This document shows, one piece after another, positions 1 to 11,951 of a stretch of DNA of 64,000 bases. The position numbers and the translations under genes were made by a program. Below the pieces are notes generated by a model that saw only the letters and a list, made by a program, of their open reading frames with translations, did not search any database and had not been told where the DNA came from. Numbering within the stretch: position 1 is the stretch's first letter; the number at the start of each line of letters is the position of its first letter. The stretch comes from Henckelia pumila (taxonomy: Eukaryota; Streptophyta; Magnoliopsida; Lamiales; Gesneriaceae): contig NC_133121.1 in the NCBI RefSeq assembly GCF_033568475.1, forward strand, positions 127,194,375 to 127,258,374. The letters are read 5' to 3'.

Positions 1-912
1 GTTTTGAGAGAAAATTAACTGGTAGGCGTTCCGGACCATATATATACAAGATATAACATATTTTTGAGGGTTTCGAAGTTCCAGAACGCGCACAACACAG
101 AAGAGGCGGCTACAAGGCTTGGGAGAAAAGATTTCTTCTTTCTTTTCTTATTTTTATTTTTATTTTTGAATTATTGTTTTTAATTATTGAGTAGTTTATT
201 TTCAACCAAGACGGCGTGATTGGGCCGAACAAATTCATATAGAAAACTTGGATGTTTGTTTGGGATTTTTCAGAGTTGATTTTATTTTATTGATTGTCAG
301 ATTTATATTTATCTTGTGAATAGTCTGATCAACTGTTTGCTTGCAAGTTAATCGATTCCAAGTCGACAGAGGAGGTATTGATTTTGATCACTCTGATAAT
401 TAACATATTGTAAAATCGGCTAGAAATAGAATTCGGTTTCAGTGTGTAGTTTGGGTGTAAACTGAATTTTCACAAATATGTAATGCATTCAAATTTGATT
501 AGAATTATGAAAGATTAGTTCATCAATATTTGAATAGGTTTGATTGTTCTAGAAATAGCCATTTGAACAAATTAGGAGAATTCCCGTGAATTAAGATTAA
601 ATCTGAGTCCTGAATCGACTACATGTTACAAGATTTGTTCGGTACCTACGTGTGTCTTGGTTGTTTTTATTTTAATTATTTTTATCTTTAGTTATTTTTA
701 TTCGTATTTCTTAAGAAGTTTTTAATTTATATTCTTATTTTATTTAATTCAAAATATTTTCTATTATTTTGTCTAGATTAAGTAAAATAATTAAATCTTG
801 AGAATTGACAACAGTCACTGTGGGATCGATACTTGGACTCTCAGTCCACTTTACTATTACTTGACCTGGTGCGCTTGCCAGTAGATTTTTATCAAACCGA
901 TTTAGCCGGTCA
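1..912 (+). repeat. probable 3' part of an LTR (Tat/Ogre-like), cut by the window start
   Basis: No gene is visible here. The stretch is AT-rich. Near 806-912 it carries a segment (a 'gacaacagtcactgtgggatc' type phrase, then an 'acttgacctggtgcgcttgcc' type phrase) that resembles the downstream end of LTRs of large Tat/Ogre or LARD-type plant gypsy elements. A candidate LTR end 'ca' lies at 911-912. Immediately after it the sequence becomes chromoviral gag coding sequence in mid-protein. The family assignment rests on my memory of such LTR ends, and the LTR start is outside the window. Confidence 0.35.
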
Positions 913-1700
913 AGGATCGAGCACGTTTTTGGTGGGATGCCAAAGCTGCTCAGGCACGTACTGAGAGAGGACTGGTGACTTGGGGAGATTTTTGTCAGCA
1001 GTTTCAGAAACTGTATTTTCTTCCAGCTGTTCATCAGGCACGATCTATGAAGTTGCTTACTCTGAGGCAAGGATCGATGACTATTGATCAATATCAACAA
1101 CGATTTCTTGATCTGCTACCTTTCAGTCCTCATATCAGTAACAGTGATGCATCAAAGTATGACATCTTTCTGCAAGGTTTGAATCAAGATATCTACTCAC
1201 AAGTTGTCGTCTGTGATGATCCGACATCTTATGAGACTTTGGTGAACCGTTGCCATCTTGTGGAGACCAGCAACAGGCAGGCACAGTTGATGATGCCAGG
1301 ACAGCCTGGTGGATCTTTTGAGCCTAGAGCTCAATCTGTTGTGCAATCTGTACCTACGTCTTCTTCTACTCCTACTACTTCGTCTGGTTCTCATGGTTCA
1401 TGAGGTACATTCCAATTTGGGAAGAAGAAGAAGAAGAAAGAGGATTTTTGTAGCCACTGTGGTGGTAAGAATCCTGCAGCTTCATGTCGGAGAGCTACTG
1501 GTGCTTGTTATATTTGTGGTCAGCAGGGACATCTGCGGAGAGATTGTCCTCAGCGCTTGGGTTCTGCTAGTGGATCGGGATCCCAGGTTGGATCTCAGGC
1601 TTCTACTTTTCCACGACAGCAGCCAGCACCACAGAGTTCTTCTGGTTACCGTCCACAGTCTCAAGGGCAGGTATTTGCTCTGTCTCAAGAACAGGCTACT
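906..1700 (+). pseudogene. chromovirus gag (5' truncated, stop codon inside)
   Basis: The open frame starts mid-protein near 906-913; a stop lies just upstream at 903-905. Residues such as ARFWWDA (about 921-941) and the Q-F-x-x-Y-F block downstream match the retrotransposon gag domain. One TGA at 1401-1403 interrupts the frame, which then resumes in the same phase. A lysine-rich stretch follows, then the zinc knuckle CYICGQQGHLRRDC at 1506-1547. In Ty3/gypsy elements gag packages the RNA genome and the knuckle binds nucleic acid. The N-terminal third is missing, either because another LTR lies at 1-912 or by deletion. Gag and pol share one frame. Confidence 0.8.
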
Positions 1701-4396
1701 GAGGGAAGCGATCGCATGTTGGCAGGTACCTTTTTGTTATGTGGTATTCCTGCACTTGTTTTAATTGATACTGGAGCATCGCATTCCTTTATTTCTAGTC
1801 ATTTTGTTAAGAGACATAGATTACCTTATGTATCATTAGATATGGATTTAGTTGTATCTACTCCGCTGAAGTAGGAGATAGTAACTAAGCGTCTAGTGAT
1901 GGGTTGTCTTCTAGAGTTTGAGGGTAATACGTTATTGGCTAATTTGATGATATTAGCGATGACAGATTTTGACTGTATTTTGGGAATAGATATGCTGACT
2001 TTGTATCATGCTACTGTGGATTGTTATCAGCGTCTGGTACAGTTTCATCCTGCAGAGAGTGATAGCTGGTATTTTTATGGTGAGGGTGCGCGACCTCCGA
2101 TGCCACTTGTTTCGACTCTGAAGGCATGTCATGTCTTGGAGTCAGGTGGAGAGGGCTACCTCATCTATGCAGTTGATATGTCCATGAGTAGTCCGGGTAT
2201 TGATCAGTTATCGATAGTCAGTGACTTTCCTGATGTATTCCCTGATGAGATTCCTGGTTTTTCTCCGGTGCGAGAGGTTGAATTTGGTATTGATTTAGTA
2301 CCAGGAACTACGCCTATATCCCGAGCACCTTATCGTCTGGCGCCGTCAGAGATGAGGGAATTGAAACAACAGTTACAGGATCTGCATGATAAGGGATATA
2401 TTCGTCCGAGTGTTTCTCCGTGGGGAGCACCTGTTTTATTTGTCAAAAAGAAAGATGGATCGATGCGATTATGTATTGATTACAGGCAGTTGAATCGTGT
2501 CACCATCAAGAATAAGTATCCTTTGCCGCGGATTGATGATCTTTTTTATCAATTACAGGGTACTTCTGTTTACTCGAAGATAGATCTGAGATTTGGATAC
2601 CACCAGATGCGGGTACGAGACTCAAATATTTCTATGACTGCTTTCATGACCAGATATGGGCACTATGAATTTCTGGTGATGCCATTCGGTTTGACGAATG
2701 CCCCAGCAGTCTTTATGAATCTGATGAATCAGGTATTTCGAGAAGATTTGGATAGATTTGTCATCGTCTTCATTGATGATATTCTTGTCTATTCTCATGA
2801 CAAGAATGAACATGCACAGCATTTGAGGATTGTATTGCAGACGTTACGAGATAAGCAACTGTATGCGAAATTGAGCAAGTGTGAATTTTGGCTTGATCGG
2901 GTAGTGTTTCTCGGTCATGTGATTTCTAATGAAAGAATATCTGTTGATCCTAGTAAGATAGAGGCAGTGCTGAACTGGTCTCTTCCGACAACAGTTGCTG
3001 AGATTCGTAGTTTCTTGGGTCTAGCTAGATATTACCGTCGGTTCATCGAGAATTTTTCACAGTTGGCCAGACCTTTGACTCAGCTTACTCGGAAAGATGT
3101 TACCTTCATTTGGACTTCGGATTGTGAGGAGTCATTTCACGAGCTGCGTAAACGTCTTACTACTGCACCTGTGCTAGCTCTACCTTCTGGATCAGGAGGA
3201 TATGTTGTTTTCACTGATGCCTCTGGTCAGGGGTTAGGATGTGTTCTGACACAACATGGACATGTTATTGCCTATGCTTCTCGACAGTTGAAGATGCATG
3301 AGAATAATTATCCAGTACATGATCTCGAGTTAGCCGCCATTGTATTTGCACTCAAGATCTGGAGGCATTATCTTTATGGCGAGAAATTTGAGATATTCAC
3401 GGATCACAAGAGTTTGAAGTATTTATTCACTCAGGCAGAGTTGAATATGCGACAGAGACGCTGGATGGATCTTTTGAAGGATTATGATTGTGAAATCAAA
3501 TATCATCCAGGTTCTGCTAATCTTACTGCTGATGCCTTGAGTCGGCAGGTGAGACTTTCTGCACTTCAGACTAATGAAATATATCATATGATACAAGAGT
3601 GTTGTTCTTTGAGTTTTATGCTCAAGCACAAAAAAAGGAGGAATGGAATTCGATTGTATACTATTTTATCTGAGCCAGCATTGTATTCTCGGATCAAAGA
3701 TGCTCAGATATCTGATGTTAAGACTCAGCGTTTGGCACGTTTAGCCAATGGGGTTAATACATCTGGATTCCATTTTCAGGCAGATGGATTATTGTGCTTA
3801 TCTAATCGAGTGGTTGTACCTAATGTTGCGGAGTTCAGGAATGATATTCTTTCTCAAGCTCACAGGAGTCGATTATCAGTTCATCCTGAAAGCATGAAAA
3901 TGTATAAGGACTTGCGAACTAGATTCTGGTGGAAGAGAATGAAGTGTAGTATGTATCAATTTGTTTTTCGATGTTTGCTTTGTCAACAGGTCAAGGCTGA
4001 ACACCGACGATCAGGTGGATTACTGCAGAATCTTGAGATTCCCGAATGGAAGTGGGAGCACGTGACTATGGATTTTGTCACCCACTTACCTATGACTTCG
4101 CGTCAGTGTGATGCTATCTGGGTTGTTGTTGACCGTTTGACGAAATCAGCACACTTTATTCCTTACAATCGGGAGTATTCTTATGATCGCATGGCACGCT
4201 TATATGTCCAGGAGATAGTGTGATTACATGGGATTCCAGTAAGCATAATCAGTGATAGAGACCCGCGATTTACCTCACGTTTCTGGGGTAGTTTTCAGCA
4301 GGCATTGGGTACCACTTTGAGTTTGAGCACTGTATATCATCCGGAGACTGACGGACAGTCAGAGCGGACGATTCGTACTTTGGAGGATATGCTACA
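1701..4396 (+). pseudogene. chromovirus protease-RT-RNase H-integrase (pol, 5' part)
   Basis: The aspartic protease motif LIDTGASHSF is near 1762-1791. After a TAG at 1872-1874 the frame continues from 1896 to 4223. The RT palm is visible as [10 protein letters not shown] followed by FIDDILVYS (about 2770-2796), RNase H as [11 protein letters not shown] (about 3210-3240), the integrase zinc region with its C-x-x-C near 3990, then WEHVTMDFV (about 4050). A TGA at 4221-4223 is followed in frame by the rest of the integrase core (DRDPRF, then [10 protein letters not shown] with the third catalytic acid near 4360). The reading stops at 4396, where the Angela-like copia element entered. The stop codons look like CGA-to-TGA and CAG-to-TAG changes. 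Confidence 0.88.
4392..4396. repeat. target site duplication (ctaca), left copy
   Basis: ctaca directly precedes the TG of the LTR at 4397. The same five bases follow the CA of the other LTR at 13801-13805. A 5-bp duplication is what copia integrases produce, so this fixes the element ends. Confidence 0.95.
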
Positions 4397-6245
4397 TGTT
4401 GGAACACGGTCGTTCTCCGGATCGAAAAAAAAAGTGATACCTGGTGCAGCGGAAGTTTTAAAATTTTATATGGAACGATTCCATATGGGTATCAAATTCC
4501 TACGATTAAAATTGATAATATAAAATTTAAACAATATAAATTTTACCTTAAAATCTCGAAACGAGATTATGGACACCAACAGATTAAACTGCTCTTGTTG
4601 TATATCCCAAGAACTGATGAACGAACAATTCTTCAATCAGGTCCACGAACAGAAGTTTAATCCCTCTGATAGACTGCACTAGAAAGTCTATCAAAAGTTT
4701 CTACGAAGAGATAGAACAGATATGATCTGCTAATTCAGACTGCAAATTCGAAATTCGCAGACTGAAAATTCTCTAAGACAGAGAGAGGGGGGGCGGCCGA
4801 AATTCCTAGACTGGAGGCTAGGGTTTTCGAAAATTTGAGTGTAAGTTGTATGTAATTTCTGTACTGCAATAACTTATTTATAATGTGGGCTGCTAACAGC
4901 TTAGGGCCCATTAGTCCTAAGTTCAAGCCTGACAAGCAAAGCCCGCATGTTCAGAAATTAATATAAAATTCATCGTGACTCAGATTGATAAACCAATTTC
5001 ACCAATGTGCACAGAAACCATTTCTGCATCTTTTAAAGTCAAGATAAATTTTCTGAATCCGAATTCAGTGGTTTCCAAAAATGTCCATCACTATGTCATT
5101 TTAGGAAATCTTACTCCCTCTACTCTTAAATAAGAAGTCCCACTTCTTTATTCACTAAATTTAACTCTTTAAATTTAATTATCTCAACGGGGATTAAAAA
5201 TCCATTACTTGTGTGACCCTCAATGGTTCAGGGATACAGCTAGCCGTGGGCTCACAACTCCTTGTGACTCGGAACAACAATTTTCGACTTGCCCATCGAA
5301 TCATGGTAAGAGCGCCTAGCAACATCGCCCCATGATTCCCTAGGTATCACTGATAGTGCCTGCAAGAACCAATAGATTTTGGTTCGCGTACAGTACGGTC
5401 CCTTCATCCATATATCCCGATCGAATCAACAACCATTGGTAAATCGAGAGTCGTTCGAGATTCGATAACTATGCAATGCATCTTGAAGATCAAATAGTGA
5501 CATCGCATGTGCTACTAAAAAACCATTTCTTAAAACACATCATGTACTCTGGCCAAAGATTCGTCACACTAATATCTCCTCAGATTGCATAGGATATCCA
5601 CACTCGCAAGTATGTGGTGAATCCTTGACAACAAAGCATCGACTCCTATATGTGTCGTAACTGTACCCAATCCCGACACCTGATGACCCCAATAGAGTCG
5701 GTAAACGAGTCAAAGTATAGTACTAGCATATAGAGTCTCAATGATGTTTCAAGTAGTAAGGACTAATGGTGTACAACCAAAACCGCGGACTTTATCCACT
5801 CGATAAGTGATAACCACTTGGAAAGTCCGGATAGGGTAGTTCGATCATTCATCGTATGAATATCCATTTGCATGCTTTGAACATCTCTATGTTCCATACC
5901 AATGAAACGTGGTACTCGGCATCGCAAATGCTAGTCTCAATCTCGAGCGATCCTTATCCTTATTAACGGACGGCTCAATCGACTAGGAACTGTTTAGAAT
6001 ATACAGTGACTATAAGATGTGTTTCATGATAGCCATCCCCATGTGCCACCACATCTTATATACACTATAGTATATTCAAGGTCTTCATCTAAACATCTTA
6101 TAGTATGTCACAACATAATAATATGATAAAAGATAAAGTAAATGTCATTATAAAAGTGTAAATTATATTAAACAAAAGATTGTTTATACTTAGAGTCATA
6201 AAAGCCCTTAGCCACAAGTTGGCTCACCGGGCACCCACTCTTTCA
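4397..6245 (-). repeat. 3' LTR of Angela-like copy 1
   Basis: On the minus strand it starts TGAAAGAGT and ends GTTCCAACA. It is 1849 bp, the same length as its partner at 11952-13800, and differs from it by about 20 substitutions in a hand comparison. The polypurine tract abuts it at 6246. Confidence 0.95.
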
Positions 6246-6258
6246 ATCTCTCACTTGC
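6246..6258 (-). other. polypurine tract of Angela-like copy 1
   Basis: Read on the minus strand this is a purine-rich run (ggcaagtgggagat type) lying directly before the 3' LTR. It is the expected primer for plus-strand DNA synthesis. The second copy has the same tract at 44218-44230. Confidence 0.75.
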
Positions 6259-6259
6259 C

Positions 6260-9200
6260 CTAAAGCCAACTAGTCATACTACGTAGTCCCATTGCTTCGC
6301 GATGTTTGTCAAATAATGGTCCTGGCAAGGGCTTAGTAAGTGGATCAGCGATATTGTCTGCAGAGGTCACTCTCTCGACAGTGATGTCTCCTCTTTCCAC
6401 GATCTCCCGGATGATGTGGTATTTCCTCAGTACATGTTTGGATCTTTGATGAGACCTTGGTTCCTTTGCCTGAGCAACGGCACCCGTGTTGTCACAGTAC
6501 ACCGAAACTGGACCAACAGCTTCCGGAATAACGCCCAACTCTTGGACAAAATTCCTCATCCAAACGGCCTCTTTAGCAGCAGCTGATGCCGCAATGTATT
6601 CTGCCTCAGTGGTGGAATCCGCTGTGGTGTCCTGCTTGGAACTCTTCCAAGAGACAGCACCGCCATTGAGCATGAACACAAATCCAGAGGTTGACTTTGA
6701 GTCATCCACGTCACTTTGGAAGCTAGAGTCGGTACAGCCTTCCAATTTCAGTTCTCTTCCTCCATAAACCATGAATACATTCTTAGTTCTTCTCAAGTAC
6801 TTAAGAATATCCTTCACGGCTTTCCAATGCATTTGACCGGGATTGGCTTGATATCTGCTCGTGACACTCAGAGCAAATGCCACATCCGGTCTGGTGGATA
6901 TCATCCCATACATGATACTCCCTATGGCTGACGCATATGGTATGTGTGTCATTTTCTCTATCTCTTCGTCAGTCTTGGGACACATAGACTTGGATAGAGA
7001 GACTCCATGACACATAGGTAGATGTCCTCTCTTGGACTCATCCATTGAAAACCTTTTCAATATAGTGTCGATGTAGGTAGCTTGAGTAAATCCTATCGTT
7101 CTCTTAGATCTATCTCTATAAATCTGTATCCCTAGAATATAGGACGCCTCACCCAAATCCTTCATCGAGAATCTACCTGATAACCATATCTTTGTTGACT
7201 GCAACATCCCTACATCATTTCCAATGAGTAAGATGTCATCAACATAAAGTACTAAGAATGTCACAGCATCCTTAACTACTTTCTTTTACACGCACGGTTC
7301 CTCCGGGTTCTTGATGAAACCAAAATCCTTTATTGTTTCATCAAATTTCTGGTTCCAACTTCTTGATGCTTGTTTGAGACCATAGATCGATCTCTGAAGC
7401 TTGCATACCTTATGCTCGCTTCCCATGGATGTGAATCCCTCGGGCTGCATCATATAGATTTCTTCCTTAATGTTTCCATTAAGAAATGCAGTCTTCACAT
7501 CCATTTGTCATATCTCATAGTCATACCATGCTGCTATGGCAATAAGAATTCTTATGGACTTGAACATTGCGACTGGTGAAAAAGTTTCATCATAGTTAAC
7601 TCCTTGTCTTTGAGTATAACCTTTTGCCACCAATCGTGCCTTGTAGGTCAGTACCTTTCCATCAGGCCCAAGTTTTCTCTTATAGATCCATTTACACCCT
7701 ATTGAAACAATTCCATCGGGAGGATCTACTAAAGTCCAAACTTGGTTTGTATGCATCGAATCTATTTCCGACTGCATAGCTTCAAGCCATAAATTCGAAT
7801 CTGCATCAGAAATTGCTTCCTTGAAGTTTCTTGGATCACATCCAATGTCGGGTTCACTTTGATCCCCTTCAAGAAGAAAACCATATCTAATAGGAGGCCT
7901 AGAAGTCCTCTCGGATCTTCTAGTAATAGGCGTGTCAATCAATGGTTTCTGAGGTGTAGGATCATTATTTTGTATCTTGGGTTCTTCTCGAATTTCTTCG
8001 AGTTCCATCATCTTGCCTTTCTTATCCAATAAGAACTCCTTCTCCAAGAAGGTCGCATTCCTTGAAACAAACACTTTTGTTTCAGTAGGATGATAGAAAT
8101 AATATCCGATTGAATTCTTCGGATACCCTACAAAATAACATAAGGTGGATCGACTATCTAACTTATCTCCCACTGTCTGCTTCACGTAAGCAGGACATCC
8201 CCAAATCCTCAAGTACGAATACTTAGGAGCTTTGCCATTCCATAACTCGTATGGTGTTTTGTTCACTGCTTTAGTGTGAACGTTGTTCAACAACAATACC
8301 GCCGTTTCAAGAGCATAGCCCCAAAACGAAGGTGGGAGCTCAGTGAAGCTCATCATGGATCGAACCATGTCCAACAAAGTTCGATTGCGACGCTCCAAAA
8401 CACCATTAAGCTGAGGTGTCATAGGAGGAGTCCACTGAGAGAGAATCCCATTCTCTTTTAGATAGCTCAAAAACTCGGTACTCAAGTATTTTCCACCTCG
8501 ATCTGATCGAATTGCTTTAATCCTCTTACCTAGTTTGTTTTCTACTTCAGCCTTGAATTCTTTGAACTTTTCAAATGATTCAGACTTATATTTCATCAAA
8601 TATAAGTACACATACCTAGAATAATCATCAGTAAAGGTAATGAAGTAGGTGTGACCAAATTTTGTACCAATACTAAATGGTGCGCAAACATCCGTATGGA
8701 TCAAATCCAATAGATTTTGACTACGCTCAGGTTTTCCTTTGAAAGGAGATTTAGTCATTTTTCCTTTCAGGCAGGACTCACAAGTAGGTAGAGATTTAAT
8801 ATCAGACATATCAAACATGCCCTCTCCCACTAGCTTGTTCATCCTCCTTGATGAAATATGACCTAGCCTAGCATGCCAAAGGTTTGCCGGGTTTTGACTA
8901 TCGATTTTCCTTTTGTTCGTTGTTACCGGTTTATCAACATAATTTATTGGAACGTCTTTTAATTTTAAGTTATATAGATCGTTTTTAAGTTGTCCATTCC
9001 AATCAAACATTCATTATTGTAAATATTGCAAATCTCATTCACAAAATTGCAAGAAAAACCATATCTATCAAGCATAGAAACAGAAATAATGTTTTTAATC
9101 AAGTCTGAAACAAATAAAACATCTCTCAAAAGTAACTTAAAATCGTTCTGCAAAATTAAATAAACGTCTCCCACAGCTTTGGCTTCAACTCTAGAACCAT

Positions 9201-10171
9201 TTCCGAGCCTCAGCTGGGTCTCACCCATTCTAAGCTTGCGACTTCTTGTCATCACCTGCAAATCATTGCAAATGTGAGATCCACATCCGGTATCCAATAA
9301 CCAAGAAGTAGTATTAAGTGAAATATTTATTTCAATATAAAACATACCATTCGCAGTTCGCAACTGCTCTAGATATTCCTTGCAGTTACGTTTCCAATGA
9401 CCGTGTTTCTTGCAGTGATGGCAAACATCCTTGGACTTTTCCATGTTTGAAGCCTTTGTCTTGTTCTTATTCTCGGGTCCGGTTTTCTTGGATGGGGCAA
9501 AACGTTTCTTACCCTTTGTACTTGGCCCCTTCTTAGCAGAAGAAGAGGAGCCCACCAAGAGAACCGGTTTATCCTTCTTTAAAGTGGCTTCATAAGTTAC
9601 AAGCATATTGACCATCTCTTCAAGGGAGACCTCTATCTTGTTCATATTGAAATTCACCACAACCGTCAAACGATGAAGGAAGAGAGAGAAGTAATAAGTC
9701 CACAATGAGTTCATGCTCCAATACCAATTCAAGCGTTACCAACTTCTGAATGAGCCAAATCACACGTACCCCATGATCACGAACCGAAGTTCCTTCACGC
9801 ATGCGACACGTCATTAACTCTTTTACAGTAGCGAACCTTTCAGCTCTCGATTGAGCCCCAAAAAGTTCCTTGAGTTGTACGTGAATGTCAGCAGCATTCA
9901 CGGTATCCTCAAATCGCCTCTGGAGTTCATCAGACATCGAAGCTTGCATATAGCATTTGGCCTTGATATCATGGTCCCATCATTTATCAAGTTTGGCCAA
10001 CTCTTCCGGACTTATATCAGCTGGTACTTCCTTCGGAGGAGATTTTTCTAACACGTAGAACATCTTCTCCGAGGTCAAGACAATCTTCAACTTACGGAAC
10101 CATTCCGTATAGTTTGCACCAGTCAGTTTATTTTGTTCGAGAATAGAGAATAGTGGATTGCGCAAATTCAT
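6260..10171 (-). pseudogene. gag-pol polyprotein of Angela-like copia copy 1 (broken)
   Basis: The likely start is the ATG at 10171 (MNLRNPLF), since copy 2 starts in the same way. Gag is followed by the knuckle CHHCKKHGHWKRNC, protease (LLDTGCGSH), integrase (HTDVCAPF, then IRSDRGG), RT with YVDDILL and RNase H with the TTEAEYIA block, ending with TAG at 6260. Breaks: TGA at 9980-9982 in gag, a 2-base loss near 9663, a 1-base loss near 9003, TGA at 7508-7510 and TAA at 7286-7288. The TGA at 7508-7510 is shared with copy 2 at the equivalent codon. No intact polyprotein can be made. The antisense open frames over this region are shadows. Confidence 0.9.
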
Positions 10172-10201
10172 CTTAATGAAATACTGAAAAGAAACAGACA
10201 A

Positions 10202-11934
10202 TAATCAGTGATTGTTTAATTAATTTACTAAGACATAAAATAGGCGAAATTTATTTTATGAATCTCACTCCCACTATTTTAACGATTTCACTACCCTCTA
10301 GTGAAAACGAGAAACATTTTCTTTAGTGGGAACATGGAGTCCAATTGACAAACTATAGTCCCGAATAATATCAGCCAACCATAATTTTCAAAAGGTAGAG
10401 CCCAATTGCTTCCAAAGCAACCTCCATGTTTTTACCTCATGTCCAATAAGGGCCCAATAATATGACGCCGTTTATTGTGACATGTCAAGATGACCCATCA
10501 ATATTAAGTTGTGATGGACGGTCGCCATGTGGATCCCCAATAATATGAGCCAATCCCATGGGAGTTCCATCCAACTTACAACATGTGTCGATCCAATGTA
10601 CAGCTTTCCGACGAACGGGCCTCCCCAATAATATGAGCCGGACCGTATCCGCGGGTAGCATCTCATACATTGATCATTGATGGAAGGTAGGAACATTTAA
10701 ACAATATTTAAATTTCCTTTATTTATCTTGATATCAATTTTAAATCATATTTAAAATGAGGGATTTTAATTTTGAAAATTTGTCTCATCATTTAAAATTT
10801 GTATGCTTGCGGGATTCATACAATTTAGTCTAAACATGCATACAACGATAATATCATATATTATATTTTAGGATGATCGATCTCATTACTAATCGACCCG
10901 TGGTTGCCAATCACGAGTCTAAGTCCAATCCTAGGTGATATGCAAGTATGCAATGCAATCCTATTACATTGTGCTTCCAATTTACATTTCTTCAGTCTTT
11001 ATCATTGCTTGCTGGTCCCACCTCCATCTTCAAAAACTCCCACTATTTCTAGTGAATTTATAATAAATTACTATGACAAATAAAGGGATACATTGTAGGG
11101 GTGGGAATGGGTCATAAACCAGGCCCACTTTTATTACAAATGATAAAATTAAATTTGGGCCATAAACCAGGCCCATTAATAAAACCCAACAATCAATAAT
11201 AAAGTCAAATGTAAACAACCTAACATACACCTATAATATTGGTCATGACAATCGATCATCCTTATCCAATAATATTTAATTCAAAAATTAATTTATTGGA
11301 TATCATGCAATGACAATAAATATAAATAGATAAAATCATATTTCATACATAAAATCATATTTTATATATAAAATCATATTTTATCTAGTTTATCCATAAA
11401 ATCATATTTTACATATAAAATCCAATTTTATACATAAAATCATATTTTATTATCAATTGTACCAAAATTAATAATTAAAGATTTAATTTATGGGATTAAA
11501 TTTATAAATTTCCAAAATTCAAAATTTATCCAAAAATTAATTTTCTTAAAAATTTTGGGCTCAAACAATTTTGACCCATTGCCTCGTGGACCAACCGAAA
11601 CAATTTTCAATCGGGCCAAAAACTGGGCCCAAAACCATTTTGGGCTAGAATTCATAATTCACGAAAAAATTTAATTTAAAAAAAAAAAATTTATGTGCAT
11701 CCCGGGACAATCCCGGGCTGCCCGCCCATCGCTGGGCCGCTCCATGCGGCCCAGCTGCGCGGGCTAGGGCAACGCTTGCCCTAGCTCGCGCAGGGCTGCA
11801 CGCGGCGCTGCTCGCTGCCTTCGGGCAGCGGGCAGCCCCGAAAATAAATTTTTTTTTTCTTTTCCGTTTTATTTTTCTGAAAAATCGAGGCTTTGTACTA
11901 TCGATAAAATTTTAATCGTAAAATCCAAGAACAG
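10202..11934 (-). other. long untranslated leader of Angela-like copy 1
   Basis: No conserved coding frame lies between the primer site and gag. Three things recur in copy 2: a GC-rich self-complementary island (about 11700-11840), an AT-rich tract with repeated aaaatcatattttat-like units (about 11330-11455), and repeats of ccaataatatgagcc (about 10440-10640). The short frames here are not kept between copies, so the leader looks non-coding and possibly structural. Confidence 0.7.
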
Positions 11935-11950
11935 CCTGGCTCTGATACCA
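11935..11950 (-). other. primer binding site (initiator Met tRNA) of copy 1
   Basis: Read on the minus strand it is TGGTATCAGAGCCAGG, one base inside the 5' LTR. It is complementary to the 3' end of plant initiator methionine tRNA, the usual primer for Angela-type copia elements. Confidence 0.92.
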
Positions 11951-11951
11951 C

